Notes: generated by a model from the sequence alone, not told the origin. Numbered from the stretch's first letter, positions 24,258 through 38,702 are shown. The stretch: DNA of 64,000 nucleotides from Plasmodium brasilianum (GCF_023973825.1 NC_090118.1:1-64000); one strand, 5' to 3'. A program made the numbers and translations.

Positions 24258-27200
24258 TATATGAATCGTAAATATTGTAAACTTTGAATAAGGAAAAAAC
24301 TAATAATACCATTGTGCTCTTTTAACTATAAAGCACAATATAATTATATACTTAATTCTATTATTCATATATTATATTTTCTCGCAAAAACTTAATAAAG
24401 TGTATATAATTATAATGCCTTTTAACAGAAACAAAAAAAAATAACCTAAAATATATATTATAGAATTTTTATTCTATTTTTCTTTTTAAAAAACAAATTT
24501 TCATTAAAATAATTGAATTTATTCATAAATATTCCAAAAATATAAACCTAATATTTAATATAATAAAGTAACTATATAAATCATTTATTATTTTCAAAGT
24601 AAATAAAAAAAAATATATATATCTTCTCTATTATTTCTAAATATTCAGTTTACAAGGAAAGTATAACATAGATAATATAGATATAATATTATACTTTAAA
24701 TTAAAATAATAATAAATAATTTTCATAATATTTTAATATCGATAATTCTAATTTTATAAACGTTATATTTTGGGAAAATATTTTATTGATAATAAAATAT
24801 TAATTATTATAACAATACAATAACAGTTATAATAAATAAAGAAAATAATATTATGTGTCATTTTCTTCGCTGTATTATTTATGGCACATCCTTTAGTTAC
24901 TACGTAATCAAGTGCATTCTGTAATAGTCTATAATATATTTATGAAATTAAATTTATAGTATACTATATAATCTAAGAAAAAATATTTATTTAAAGGTAA
25001 ACAAGGGTTAACTTTTAATTATTTTATGTTGTTTTTTGAAGTTATAATTTTTAATTAAATATAATTCATGTCATTATTTTAAGACGAAAAGTTTGTACAT
25101 TTAATCCCTTAAGTTTTTTTTTTTTTTCTTTTAATTAAATATACTTATAAGAAACATAATAAAAGAATAAAGCAAGGAATAACTTCTGTACAAAATGTAT
25201 TAACATTATTATAATCTTGGTAGAATAATATAATTGCTTAAATACATCAATAGTAAAAATGCTTATATTTCTACGTTATATAAATATTTTATCATAGTTA
25301 TCTAAGGAATTTTTACAAAATATAATAAAATCAACAATTTCATAAGTATGCTAATAAAATAATAAATACAGGAATACTTTTGTTTATTGATTTTTTTTTT
25401 TTTTTTCGATATTAATAATTTTCTACATACATTCTTATTAAAAATAAAAATTCATACCAATATATCTTCATGATATTGCATCTATAATGTGATGTATAAA
25501 CTGAAACCCTTTTATACCCATATGTACATTATCTTCTATAATGAACATAATTTCATAAAATTTTATAATTTCTAACATTAAAAAAAAAAGGAAAAAATTA
25601 AAAAACACATTAAAATACTTATTAACAAGTTAGTCAATATTTTCGTGTATTTTTTTTTAAGTATTATTCCTAAGAAACCTATTACCAGCTATATTTTTTC
25701 AAAAATATGAAATAAATATATCCATGGAATAAGTAATACATTTTCAACTTTAAGTGGTTAACAAAAAAAATATTAATCCTAAATTAGGCGTTCACTGTGA
25801 ATTTAAGGTAAATCAGTTTTAAAAAAATTATTGTAAAATAACGATAGAAACTCATAAATAAATTGCATGAAAAATCATATAATTCATATTTATGTAATAA
25901 ATATATTTATTCAGAATATGACTTAATATTTTAATTAGAATACATAATGCATTATATATTTAAAAAGATCACATATTTTTTATGAACTATAATGGCTATA
26001 TAACATGAATTTTCTTTTATTATATTTATATTATTAAAAATAGGTTTAGAAATAAGAATAATACATATTAATATAAATTCTCAGTTTGTTTTCATATATT
26101 TAAGACCGTACTACTGCTGATATAAATTGACGTATAGGGAAAAAATACAAAATAGTACAAACGTATAAATAAATATTTATATATAATGATCTTATGGAAA
26201 AAAATATATGCATTCTTAAAATTTGCATACCTTTTATTTGGCGATTAAATGAATTTCATTATAAACATTTTATTCATTGTTATTAGGATAACAATTTTCG
26301 TATACAAAAATAAATTAGTACTAGTTGTTTTATACATGATGATATCAGACAAGTATTCCTCAAAAATGTATTCACTTAATACTATCAAAACAAAGATGTA
26401 TATTATCTTCTTATTAAATTTTTTTTTTATTACATATAACGTAGTAATATTTATAGAGTAAATTTATATCTAAAAATTATGTAAAATAAATAAAATGATA
26501 AATATTCTTTAAATGATACGTTTAATTATAAACCTTCATGAACACTAAAATGGTTAATATGCTAATAATAGTTTATACTTAAAACTAAAAAAGAAATAAT
26601 ATACAGTCATAATGTGATATTTCAGATATGCAAGAAATCTAAAAAAATATAAAAATTGTTCTTATTTGGATTGTTTTTTGAAACTTATATTCCTCAACAT
26701 AATTTATTTTTATATATTAAATGTTAAATATACATTTAAATAAAAAACCATTTGAACAAAAAAAAAGACACATGAATTCATTTATATTAAATAAAAAAAA
26801 AAAAATGATATTTTTAAAATTAAAACTAATATTTAATAAAATGTTTTAAAATATTCTTTAAATAAATGCGCATAACCATAAAAAAAAAAATAAATAAAAA
26901 TTATGATTATTAAAAATATAAATAAACATTCTATCATAGTGATCATGTATAAATTCTCATCTTATATATTAAATTAAATGAGGACATATTTATTATATTA
27001 CAAATCTTCATATAACATATACATACATATTTTAATGTATGTAAGACAACTATATTCATTGTGAATATAAAGAAATATCAATTTCACATTTTTATGCAGC
27101 ACAACATATATATATGTGATAAATTGAAGTACAATATTATTTCAATATAATATATTATATTAGTAAAACAAATATAGAAAAACGAAATATGATATGCATA

Positions 27201-27379
27201 TATAATATATATATAACTACACTTGTATATCTATATATATTTTTTTATATGAACTATGATCATAATAAAATTTATATGTATATAACAAAGAATTTTTTTG
27301 AGCATATTTCATTAAGCATAAAGTCCATATATACTAGTTATATAAGAAAAAAAATTGTGAATTCAATTAATTCATTTAA
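24258..27379. other. Intergenic: duplicated spacer, copy A
   Basis: There is no gene. This spacer aligns by eye, with many indels, to 34.93-37.92 kb. For example, the stretch near 25.25-25.38 kb (TATTTTATCATAG, AAGGAATTTTTACAAAATA, AAGTATGCTAATAAA) recurs at about 35.93-36.04 kb in the same order. The open frames at 26249-26461 and 27189-27383 are A/T low complexity without signatures and are not conserved in copy B. Confidence 0.55.
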
Positions 27380-28282
27380 CTAGGCTATATTTTTATTTCT
27401 ACCTACATGAATTGCATATTTTAAGAATTTTACTAGTATATAAATAACTATTGAAATACATAATAATGTTAATAATAATATTATATCTGTACCTCCATAT
27501 GTTTCCATTAATTGTGTAAATGGTTGAAATTGAAGCTCATAAAAATCTCCGGACATTTGTACTATTAATGCATATGCTAATCTAGAGTGTAAAACAAAAA
27601 GTAATGAAAATCCTATAAAAGCAAATAAACCCGGTAAAGCAAATAATAAAGTGCAACATGTAAACGCTGAATGTTTTAAACTTTTTTTCTGTATAGGATC
27701 TGTACATTTTCTGTAATTATATATATGACGAAATCTCTTATATAATATTTTTTCAAATAAATTATCTATCGCTACAAACGGTTTACATACAACAGATATA
27801 TATTTCTTGATTAACTTTTTTGCTTCTGTCTTTAGATTATTTTTTTTCTTACATTCATATGTTCCATCATATGTTGATTCATCCCTATTGTTATCATTTT
27901 CTAAATCATAATATCCATTCCCAAATAACGTGCAATTTAATTCTATGTTTTTTACTTCCTTCTCACTATCTGACAACAAAATATCAGTTCTTGAACCTAA
28001 GGTTCTGTTTTCATTGTTTATATTATCTAAAGGTTTATCAAAAGCAGACTATGAAGTAAAATTAAATATTTTAATTATTTACAAAGTGATGCACTTATTT
28101 ACTTATCAATCAGGTTTTATTATTAATATGTATATATATAATACATAAAGAAGCAAAGAAAATAAGGCACATTTTCTAGTATGTTATCATTATACCACAT
28201 TAATGAAATAAGAACTAGTCCAAAAAAAAAGGATAAATATAAAAGTTTTAATTAAAATTAAAAATTTCATTTTTCTACACAT
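27380..28282 (-). CDS. Plasmodium exported protein, unknown function (two exons)
   Basis: Exon 1, complement(28196..28282), has 29 codons and encodes a hydrophobic leader (MKFLILIKTFIFILFFW). The donor GT is at 28195-28194 and the acceptor TAG at 28051-28049. Exon 2 is complement(27380..28048). The join is in phase and gives 251 residues. After the leader come SAFDKPLDN and RTLGSRTD, an R-x-L motif lacking the usual acidic fifth residue. An acidic segment follows, then a Lys-rich stretch and a conserved-looking FEKILYKRFRHIYNY. There are two membrane segments (CCTLLFALPGLFAFIGFSLLFVL and IILLLTLLCISIVIYILVKFL). A short basic tail ends the protein. The layout matches subtelomeric exported two-membrane-segment proteins; I do not know a named family for it. 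A decayed paralogue lies at 37.9-38.7 kb. Confidence 0.82.
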
Positions 28283-31200
28283 ACTGATATTATTTAATTT
28301 TATAATATCTTTAAGTAGATAAAAAATTCATTAAATATAATATAGATAATAATAAAAAGATAATCTTATCTGTATTATTAACTTTTTCTTTTATAAAGGC
28401 ATTATAATGTATAAATATATTGCATATATAAATTACATTAAAGAACATATAATTTAAAATTTTTTTTAGTATATATATACAATAATGTTTTATTTATAAA
28501 AAAAGTAACTTTATTAATAATAATTTTTGGTAGAAGTTACATAGTTAAATAGATGCTCAAAATACAAGTATATTATAGTTATCTAACAGAATAACTTTTA
28601 ATTTTTGTTATTAATACATTTCATATAAAAAAAAAATATATGGTGCCTTTTTTGTACTTAAAGCTTCTATATTATGCTTAAAATCAAAAATAAATTATGA
28701 TGAGTTTATGGGAACATTAACATACATTAGGAATATACAACATTTTATATTTTCTTAGGCTTCATATTAATAAATATAATTTTTTGTATTTATTATACCT
28801 TCTAAACTTTATTTTGTAATTAAAAAACATAAACTATTGTAATGAATATAACACGAATAAGAAAAAATAAAATAATTTTTTTTTTTTTTCCACAAATTAT
28901 AAACTAATATGTGAAATATATCCAATAAGTGCTGATGATTTATACATTATTATTTTTGAAGTAGCATTCTTGGATTCAGTTCACTCAATAGATGTATATA
29001 TTTTACAAAACAAAATCCAATTGAACAGTATAATAATTTTGTATCAAATTATTATAAATAAAACATTGCAATTGTTATATCATTTAAATAAATATATTTT
29101 ATTTTTTATTGCTAGAAGTGAATTTTTTTTTACTTTAAGAATTCAGTTATATATATTTTTTTTTTTTATTCTATACATAATATAAATTCACAAGTTTATT
29201 AGGAATATTAATAATAAAAAATAAATAAAAATGTATAAGTATGCTTAGGAACAGAAAATTTTTAGTAATTATAATGATTTTATACAGAATTTCCATTAAA
29301 ATATAATTTTAAATGAAATAATTAATAACACAAAATAAAATAGTTAATAAAAGAAAATATATAAATTATTATTATATAAAACATAGAAAAATCTTTTATA
29401 TATTAATATTTTTCTTGAAAATTTTTTAAAGGGGAGAATACGGTATTTATTTTTTATACATTTATAAATAAATACTCTCCCAAATAATATATTAAGTTAT
29501 AAATTTTATGCAAATGATATAAATTAGATATATTAAGAAAAAATTCTTATAAAAGTATAAATATTTATATTCCAACATTAGTAGCCCCTTATTCTTGTAG
29601 CATATAGAAACTTCATATAGTTACTAAAATATTATATATTAAATATATTATTTTAATTATATAAAAAATAAATTGGTACTAACATATTTAATAAAATTGA
29701 TCTTGTAAAAAAACAATTAATTTAATGAAAAAACAAAAAAAAAGAAAGTAAATTCTTTAATATGTTATATAATTCATATTACCTACGTATTTACAAAAAA
29801 AAAGTTACGTTTTTAATTTTGTAATTCCATATCTATATACTATATATATATATACTATACTATACCATAAAATCAGATGAATGCTGCTTTTCTCATCTTA
29901 ATATGCTATATTACTTAAATTCTTCAAAAAATATTACATATTTTTATTATATAAAAAAATACAAGAGTGTATCTAAATAAATACTGCTATATCTTATAGA
30001 GAATATATAATTATTCTAATTACGTAAACTTATTATAATAAATGCAATAAATGTATTCAAAATTCTCATGTAACCAACTAAATTTTTCATTTTTAGTAGT
30101 ACTTATTTTTTTCTAAATTTTTCTTTTAATATTATAATTATTAAAAATGTCTATGTGAATTTTGATTAATTCTTTTCACTCAACCAAATCAAAGAATACA
30201 CTGTAAATGACATTCATTTCCTCTTGAAATGTTCGATATTTTACTGAGTAAATATATACATAATAGATTAATACTGTAATTAAATAAATAAATATATATA
30301 TATGTGAATATATATATTGCATATATGTATGTTTAATAATATATATATATATAAACACCTTAATATTTTTTCGATCATTGTATATATAATTTAAAATATA
30401 ATACGCGTTTCCTATAAATATGTCTATTTTATTAATAGTTTGTATTCCTTTTAATTGATGATGATTTTAATTTATAACAGTTATAGTGTATAAGACTTTT
30501 TTTATTTCCACTAATATGTTTATAAATAAAGGAAAGTGTATTATACTATAAATTTTCAGTGAAGATATTATATCGCTACTATTTCATTAAGATACATCTT
30601 TATAAAAATACTTATTTTAAAACTATTACATATTTTTAATTTTATTATTACTACTAGCAGATCCATTGAGATATGCCTATATATATATGTGTTTAAATTA
30701 ATCAAGAAAACGAGTAAAATTTGTAGATTTATATACATGTTTATATAAAATTACATATTTTTCATGTAACACTAGTACTTTACGTAAATATAGTTTTTTT
30801 AATTAATCCTCTATTCTCTATACTTATTTAACAGAATTATAATTCATATATATTTATATACATTTATTTAATATAAGTTTGACAAAATAAAAAAGAAAAA
30901 AAGTAAAACCATATTAATACTCCTATCATAAAATATATAATTCAATAAATATATAGAACACAATATATAACAAACATAAATGTAATAACTAATTTTAATT
31001 ACTAAATATTCCTTTATCTTATCATTCCCAAATGTTAGTAAGTGGAAAATTTGAAAAACACCATAAAAAAAAATAAAAAAGAAAATAATAATGATATTCT
31101 ATATTATGTATATGTAATGGAAACTAATACTATTCAGTAATACTAAATAATAAGAATATACAACTTGTTATATCATAAACAACTCTATTTGTGCATAAAA

Positions 31201-34061
31201 TCTAATAAAAATATTAAAATAAAACAAAAAAATATTAATCATTTATTTCCTACGATTTAAATGTTATAAATATTTTATAACTATTTTTCTATTACATATT
31301 ATTCTAATTTCTAATTGCTAACTAAATAAATTATTTCAAAACAATAAAAAGATGGCAAATAAAAATAAATAAAAATGTTCATCATATTTACTATATATAT
31401 TTTCTTATACGAGATAATTTATGTTGTTATTATTTTACCTTTTTTAGATTTATTCATTTTTCTTATAAAATAACATTATAAATTTAGTAAAATAAAATGA
31501 ATTATGATAACTAATATGATACCATAATAAATTTGTTATGTATATTTAAACAAATATATATATATAGTTCGTTACCCTCTCCGTGTATTTATAATAATGA
31601 TACAAGTACATATTTTTTGTTTATGTAAACATTTTAAAATATTCCACATAACGGATTATATTTATTTATAACATTAATACATTATAACTATTATTGTTCC
31701 ATTTACATTAGTACAGGAATTAAGAAAGTATAAATGCCATAACAATATTAACTAAAAATCTTTTGAGAATTAAAATTTATAAAAATTCACAGAAAATTAT
31801 TTTCATTAACAAATATAATAATTTTGAAATAAATAATATTTATAACAATATAAAACCTTCATTATCAGATATATGCTCTTTTTATTAATATTTTATTGTT
31901 CATAAAATTATCTAATATTAACAATTAAAAACTTCTTACATGCACGCGTTTCCCTTATTAGAAAATAAAAAATTTATTTTTACCTATAATACAATTTCTA
32001 TTATATAAAATATCGAAAACATAAAATAATATAATTAAATGTGTTTTCATAAAAAATGGAAATAATATTATATTTAGTAAAAAAAACTTATTAAAAAATG
32101 TACTAATTAATTATTTTTAAAAATAAAATAATTTGTTAAAGGGTTATTTTTATTCTAATGTAATACAAAAATATTTTTTAATAATAATTATAATATGATA
32201 TACTTAATGTATTATAAATTGTTGAAAAAGTAATTGTGATAACATTTACATATCTATAATTAACTAAAATAAATATGAAACGTAATATTACCATTTCCAT
32301 AATATTCAATTTAAGTAAATTCTTTAAAATTTCAATTAATACTCTTTTAAATGCACACAGTTTGTAGTTTATAATAACACTTTATTTCGAAAATATATGA
32401 AATGAAAAGGAAATGTTCTTATAATTTAATTTTAATACATTTTTACAAATAAAATTATAAAATCTTCTACTTTCAATATTATATAATATAACGTGGAGAT
32501 AATTTTTCTATATTTAGCAAAGGTAGTAATTGACAAATCTTAATTAAATATATTTGATAACACTCTTGTAATTTAAAAGAAAAAATATGTTACGATTATA
32601 ATGTTTTACTTATACATCTTGTTCTTATATTGTTTGTTCATAACCGAAAATATATTTTTGAATTTTTTTTTTTTTACCATAATTCTGTTCTTCTGTTCCT
32701 GAAAAATATTCTTTTGTTAATTTACATATATGTATTAATAGTGAATATATATTCTCAAATGTATTTCTTTAATAAGGTTATTACTATTATTTATTTTCCC
32801 CAGTTATTAAGCTTACTTTTATTTTAGATACCTCAAAATCATATGATTATTACATATTATTCATCAAACGTAAGAAAAGTTATCTATACTATTTGAGGAT
32901 ATTTTTCATAATAATAAAATTATTTCATCATAATAATTTTATGAGCTATTTTACATTATAGCAGTTTATATAAATTAAATATGATCATAAAGTATATGTG
33001 AGAAAATTTTTTTAATATTAGTTTATATAAAATATATTGTTGCAAATACATTACTATATAAAATATAAAACACAAAAAAAAAGTAGTAAAAAGGAATTGG
33101 CATATATTACATATTAATATGTGATTAAATTTAATTTATTAATTTAATCTTTGGATAACCAAAAAAATAAGAACATATAATGCGAATATTTATAAATTTT
33201 TAGTATAATATATAATTAACTCTCACAAAATTGAATTAACACTACAATTAGGAACAATAATAATATAATAATTGACTTTAACTTTTCACTAAACTGTAAT
33301 TATTTAGAATTTCAAAATTAGTTGGCAATTATAAATAATCCATATTTAATAAGGGTATTATTTTATTATATTTTTATATATTTACAATTATACAACGCTA
33401 ATATAATTAAACTAATCTTAAAAAGGATTTTACAATAAATATAATTTATAACATATTTTACATGAAACCTTTTTTACAGACTAAATTTTAAGTTTGATTT
33501 AAAGTAATATATATATTATATATTTATATTAATACAACGTAACACTCTCACTTCGATGTATTAAATAAAAAACAAGACACACTTGTTTTTTATTTATAGC
33601 TAACATTATATTTTTCATATTACTTGAAAAAATAATTGCATTATAGTAGCAAAGGATTTATAATAAAAATTAGCACACATTCGTGCAAATATAAATTATT
33701 ACAGTTTTATAAAATTATATTAATTATGCTATTATATATTCACTTAAAAGCAAAAATAGATGTTTCTCGTAAGGAGCACCTTAAATATGAAAATATATAT
33801 ATTAATCCATAATGTATAATTAAACATAAATAATGCTCTAAATTATAAGTTAGAAAATATTAAAACATTCAAATTCACGAAGAAACAAATAACATAAGTA
33901 CTTACTGTTGTATATCAAACAGAATATATATACACAGATGCATAAACATAATTATAGAAATTATAGCTAGGTTCATTAGGAATATATCACTAAAGATATG
34001 ACATATATTACTTTATAGTAATAACTTCCTTACAAAAAAAAGAAATTCCTTACTATTCTTT
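28283..34061. other. Intergenic: duplicated spacer then unique A+T-rich DNA
   Basis: No gene is supported. The part from 28.28 to about 29.5 kb resembles 38.70-39.9 kb (upstream flanks of the exported-protein gene and its paralogue). From about 29.5 to 33.6 kb nothing is recognisable. From 33.6 kb the 3' flank of the fam-m gene begins. The frames at 28970-29185, 30176-30358 and 32630-32827 are Tyr/Ile/Phe-rich and lack any signature. Confidence 0.5.
29431..29481. repeat. Hairpin with GGGAGA / TCTCCC arms
   Basis: The left arm GGGAGA-(ATACG)-GTATTTATT and the right arm AATAAATACTCTCCC are complementary apart from a 5-nt bulge, around a TTTATACATTTAT-type loop. It lies about 1.2 kb upstream of the exported-protein gene start. 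At the corresponding place in the duplicate (about 39.88-39.91 kb) a different hairpin, TACTTATAT / ATATAAGTA, is present. Confidence 0.5.
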
Positions 34062-34932
34062 TTACTCAGTCATCAACTTAATTCTTTTATATTTTTCATT
34101 ATTCCTTAAGATCTTATAAAACGCTATTATAATTATAACAGAAAGTATAACAATAAGTACGCTAAATAATATTAAACACATATAAGGTTGTACTTTTGTA
34201 GCCATATTGTCTTCAAATAATAATTTTGCAATTTTTTCCCCTACAGTTTTCGAGTACCCTAATCCTTCTAATACGGGGTGTCCTATCCCCAACAAGAAAA
34301 AAAGAAAAAACAAAACAACTACAAATCCGTAATTTCTAAATTTTATTTTTTTTAAAGCTATGTTACCAATTCTCCCGTTTTTTTCAAGAAAATCATCATA
34401 ATCTTTTTTTTTTACCCATTTTTTTGCAAAATGGAAATGCTTTCCATCAAACATTCCATTATTGTAATCTATAACTTCTGTATAGTATTGTGCCTTATTA
34501 AATGAACTTCTATTTGATTGTTTTCCCTTTATTTTGGTTCCTCTTTCATTATTAGATATTAATAAATTTTCATATGCTCCATTATTTTGCATCTCATCAT
34601 TTGATATTACAATATTAGAATCCTTATTTGGTCTATATTTTGCTAGTAATCGATAATTTTTTGAATCTAATTTATTATCGCCATTGTACTTCCTATCCAA
34701 ACATTTGTTAAAATTGCACTAAAAAAATAAATATAAATACTTTTTAAATAATATAAAAAATCATCTAATTGTAAAAAATAGTATTAATAAAAATAAAACA
34801 CATAAAATATAAATAATACAAGATGCTTAAATAACATCATAATACCAAATCATTTTTAAAATTATATGCCCAATTTAAAAGAATAAAAGCTGTAAATTTA
34901 AAAAATAAAAGTGACCTAATTATTTTTTCCAT
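34062..34932 (-). CDS. fam-m protein (two exons)
   Basis: Exon 1, complement(34846..34932), has 29 codons, starting MEKIIRSLLFFKFTAFIL. The donor GT is at 34845-34844 and the acceptor TAG at 34721-34719. Exon 2 is complement(34062..34718). The join is in phase and gives 247 residues. Exon 2 reads CNFNKCLDRKYNGDN, then YRLLAKYRPNKDSN (PEXEL-like R-x-L). The fam-m core follows: SFNKAQYYTEVIDYNNGMF, HFHFAKKWVKKKDYDDF and KKIKFRNYGF. The two membrane segments are VVVLFFLFFLLGIGHPVL and CLILFSVLIVILSVIIII. It is closely similar to the fam-m at 0.9 kb, differing mainly in the loop between the membrane segments. The first exon is needed to supply the ATG, because exon 2 has no early Met. The gene is intact and read toward the telomere. 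Function is unknown; it is probably exported. Confidence 0.92.
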
Positions 34933-37926
34933 AATATAGATTCTTGATATAGTAATGTATACAGTAATAAGTTAATTAACAATAATATAATATTCTTTTA
35001 ATGATAAAGGATGGTATTATAGTTTATTTAATTTTTTTTTATTGTTATTATTTGGTAAAAAATAAAAAAAAATATATACTACTGTAACATATTTTGCAAT
35101 AAATTACAGAAAAGTAACTTTAAAAATATATTTATATTATTTATTTTAATGTGACTTATAAAAAACTAACTTTCATTATAATAATATAATTTGAATTCAT
35201 TAATAAATAATCAAAATATACAAATTAATTAATGAATGCATATAAATTTATAAAATAATTTTTTTATTAATTCTTTTCAAAATAATTTAAAAGAAAATAT
35301 ATCTTAATTTATAATATTTCGTGATATTGAGAATATATAGAATATAGAACATGGAGAATATATATAATGCTTTTTTCTATATGTTAAGGTAATAAGGAAA
35401 TTTAATGGAATTTCCCTACTATTAATTCTAATTTTATAATAAAATATTTTCTGGAAAATCTTGTTATTAATAATAAATCATTGATTATTTTAAATATATA
35501 ATGAAAGTAGTAATAAATGAAAAAAACTATATTATTACAATATTCTGTTCTACATTATTTATAGAATTTTCATTAATTGCTACATGATAATATAAATTCA
35601 TTAATGGTCCATAATATATTTTTAAAACCAAATTTACATCATACTATCTAATCTATGAGTAAAGGTATATTTTAAAGGAAGATAAAAATTGATCCTTTAA
35701 TTTTACATAAAAACTGTTGAAAAATATAATTTATAGAATTATTGCTAAATGAAAATTTTTTAAATTTATCAATATATTTTTTTATGATTAAATTTATATA
35801 TTTAGAAGATCAATAATAGATAAATTCATATAGTATGGTGTAATTCGTTTATAAAATGTATTAACATCGGAATTTCCTTAATAGAATAATCTAACAGATT
35901 ATATATTAAAATAGTAAAAATGAATATACTTCTTTGTTATCAATATATTTTATCATATATATCAAAGGAATTTCTATAAAATACAATTAAATCTACAATT
36001 ACGTAAGTATGCTAATAAAGTAGCAAATGCAGGTATCCCTTAGTATAAAGTATAAGTATTTTAATATTAAATATTAGTAATTTGACAAAAATATACCTAC
36101 TAAAAATTAAAATAACACTAATGTATCATGCTCATTTCTTACCAGTAATCTGAAGCATATACCAAAATAATTTTATTTACATATACATATTATTTACAAA
36201 ATGTAATATAATTTCACATATTGTTATAGAATTTAATATTAAAAAAAAAAAAAAAAAAAATTAAAAAATATTAATATTGTTATTATAAAGGCGATCAGTT
36301 ATATTATGCGCCTATTTCTAAATATTAATCTCTATTTTTTCGTTAAATTTAAATTTTCAATGAAAAGCAGTTTAAGAAAATAAGAATGTAATAATAAAAA
36401 AAGTCGTAAATTTTATCGCACGAAAGATTATACACTTTATCTTTATATAATAAATCCTTTTATGATAAATCTATATTAACATTTAACTTAAATTTCTTTA
36501 GAGCTTACAGAATTAATAAAGCATAATAACACTTTTATGAACTAACTAATATGTATAACATGAATTTTCTTTTACATATATTAATATAATTAAAAAGATT
36601 GTTGTAATATTCAAATAAATCCTAATAATTAATGTAAAATCCTTATACTTTTTCACATATTTAAGTTCTTACTACTGTTGAGGTAAAAGCATGTATAGAG
36701 GAAAAAAGCAAAATATCATAAATGAATAAATAATTATCTATTTACAATGATGTTATGGAAAAAAAGTATATACCCTTAAATTTTATTTACATGTTATTAA
36801 ATAGTTAATTTAGTTATAAATATGTTACTTAGTCATATTAGATTTGTATTCTTTAGGACAGACCATAGTGTGTAATTGTTATATGATAGTTACTAATTCC
36901 ACATTATCACTGGTTCAAAAGTATATTCTCTTAATAATGTCCAAAATAAATATGTATTATATTATCATTTTTTTTTTACTATAGATATTTAAGTAATTTT
37001 TTATAAATTAGATAGTACTTCAATTATAATGTAAGTTAAAAAATAAAAAGATAAATGGGATATAGTTTTTTCATTTAATTATAAAACATTATTAATTCTA
37101 AAGTTAATAACGTTCTATTGATGATTCATTTTTAAAAGCAAAATAATACTAATATAAATTGATAATTTCATACTTAAAATACCAAAAAAATATAAAAAAC
37201 CATTAAAAATATTCTTACATAAAATAAGTTATGCAGTATATATTTCTCATAATAATTTTCTTTGAAAAGATTATTTATTAAGTTTATATTTGAATAAAAA
37301 AAACATACTAACAAAAAATAAAGATATGCTGTTAGGTTTATTAAATGAAGAACTACAAAATTTATTTATATTAAAACTAATATATAATTAATTTTATTAA
37401 AATATTCTTAAAATATTCACGTACAACCAAAAAAATAAAGAGAAGTAAGGCTTTTAAAAATATAAATGATTTTATTACGTGAGTATAGTTATTCTAATTA
37501 TGAATTATTATATTAAATAAAGTGAGAACATATATTTTATAATACAGGATTCCATAAAGCGTATATAACCAAAATATTTGAATATAACACCGATATTATA
37601 TTGTGAACATTCTGTAATATCAATATTACATTTCTATGAAACAAAATATATATATATATATATATTAAGTCATAAAAATAAATTAATCAAAGTCATATAT
37701 TATTATTCCAAAACATATATAGAAATATGAGAACTCTTATAAATATTTTATGTATTTTTTTTTTTGCTATTGCATATCAATATATGTTGGTATATTATCT
37801 TGTTTTTATAATAAAACTTATATGTACATACCAAGAAATATTTTCGAGCAAATGATTTCATTAAGCATAAAGTAGATCTTTATTACCTATATAGAAAACT
37901 TTTTTCTTATAGTAATGAATTTGTTT
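34933..37926. other. Intergenic: duplicated spacer, copy B
   Basis: There is no gene. This is the counterpart of 24.26-27.38 kb, diverged by many substitutions and indels. It contains an A-homopolymer tract near 36240-36260. Confidence 0.5.
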
Positions 37927-38702
37927 TAGGCTTTAATTAAATTACCATCTATATCAATTATATATTTTAAAATTTTTGCTATCATATATATAACCGTGCA
38001 CATATTTAAAATAACTAACAATAATGTATATAACAGTATAAATTCTTCATCTATTTGTAAGAACTGTGATAAAAATACTGTTACAAAAGGCATTACTAGT
38101 ATAGCAAAAAGTTAAAGCGGTGCTCTCACATGTTAAATGTTTTAAACTTTTTTTCTTGGTAAAATAGTTACATTAATATATTTATATATAAAACTAAACT
38201 ATCCATACAACAATTTTTCAAAAAAAAATTAACTATCACAGCATCCTAAGTAATTCTTTAGATGAAGCTCTTGAATTACTTTATTTTCAGATTTATCTTT
38301 ATATTATATTCGTATTCGTTTTTTTATACATAATTTTCTAAACAATAATCTTTAATTTCAGGAAGCTTACCTTTTAATTCGACATTTTTTAATTTCTTCA
38401 CATATTCTGATAATAATCTATAATCTTTTGCATCAAAAGTGCCATCGTCATTACATTTAATATCTAAATATTTATCAAAGACACATTACAAATGCAAAGA
38501 AATATTACAATTATTCATAACCTGAAAAATTAACTTATTAAAAAATTCTTATTAGTATATATATATAGCATGCAGTAGAAAAAAATGTAATGCAAATTTT
38601 CTACTATTTTATCATTTTACCTCATTATTAAAATAAGAACATATTCAAATAAAGCGGATAAGTATAAAAATTTAACTAAAATGATATATATATTTTTTCC
38701 AT
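37927..38702 (-). pseudogene. Decayed paralogue of the exported-protein gene at 27.4 kb
   Basis: An exon-1 relic (about complement(38621..38702)) keeps an ATG and a GT donor at 38620. However, it is 82 nt rather than 87 and has an in-frame TAG. The exon-2 acceptor AG is lost: the site now reads ATG just before TGTGTCTTTGAT. Exon 2 still reads VFDKYLDIKCNDDGTFDAKD, then YRLLSEYVKKLKNVELKG, which includes a canonical PEXEL core, RLLSE. Beyond that it breaks into several frames. The stretch near 38.13-38.15 kb (ATGTTAAATGTTTTAAACTTTTTTTCT) matches 27.66-27.69 kb of the intact gene. The C-terminal membrane region at 37.93-38.05 kb is also alignable but full of stops. It is clearly non-functional. 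Confidence 0.75.

Noticed and set aside
26249..26461. Plus-strand hydrophobic frame in duplicated spacer
   Set aside because: It is not open in the corresponding part of the duplicate (about 36.8-37.0 kb), so it is not under coding constraint.
27820..28148. Two overlapping plus-strand frames
   Set aside because: They lie opposite exon 2 and the intron of the exported-protein gene and have no signature.
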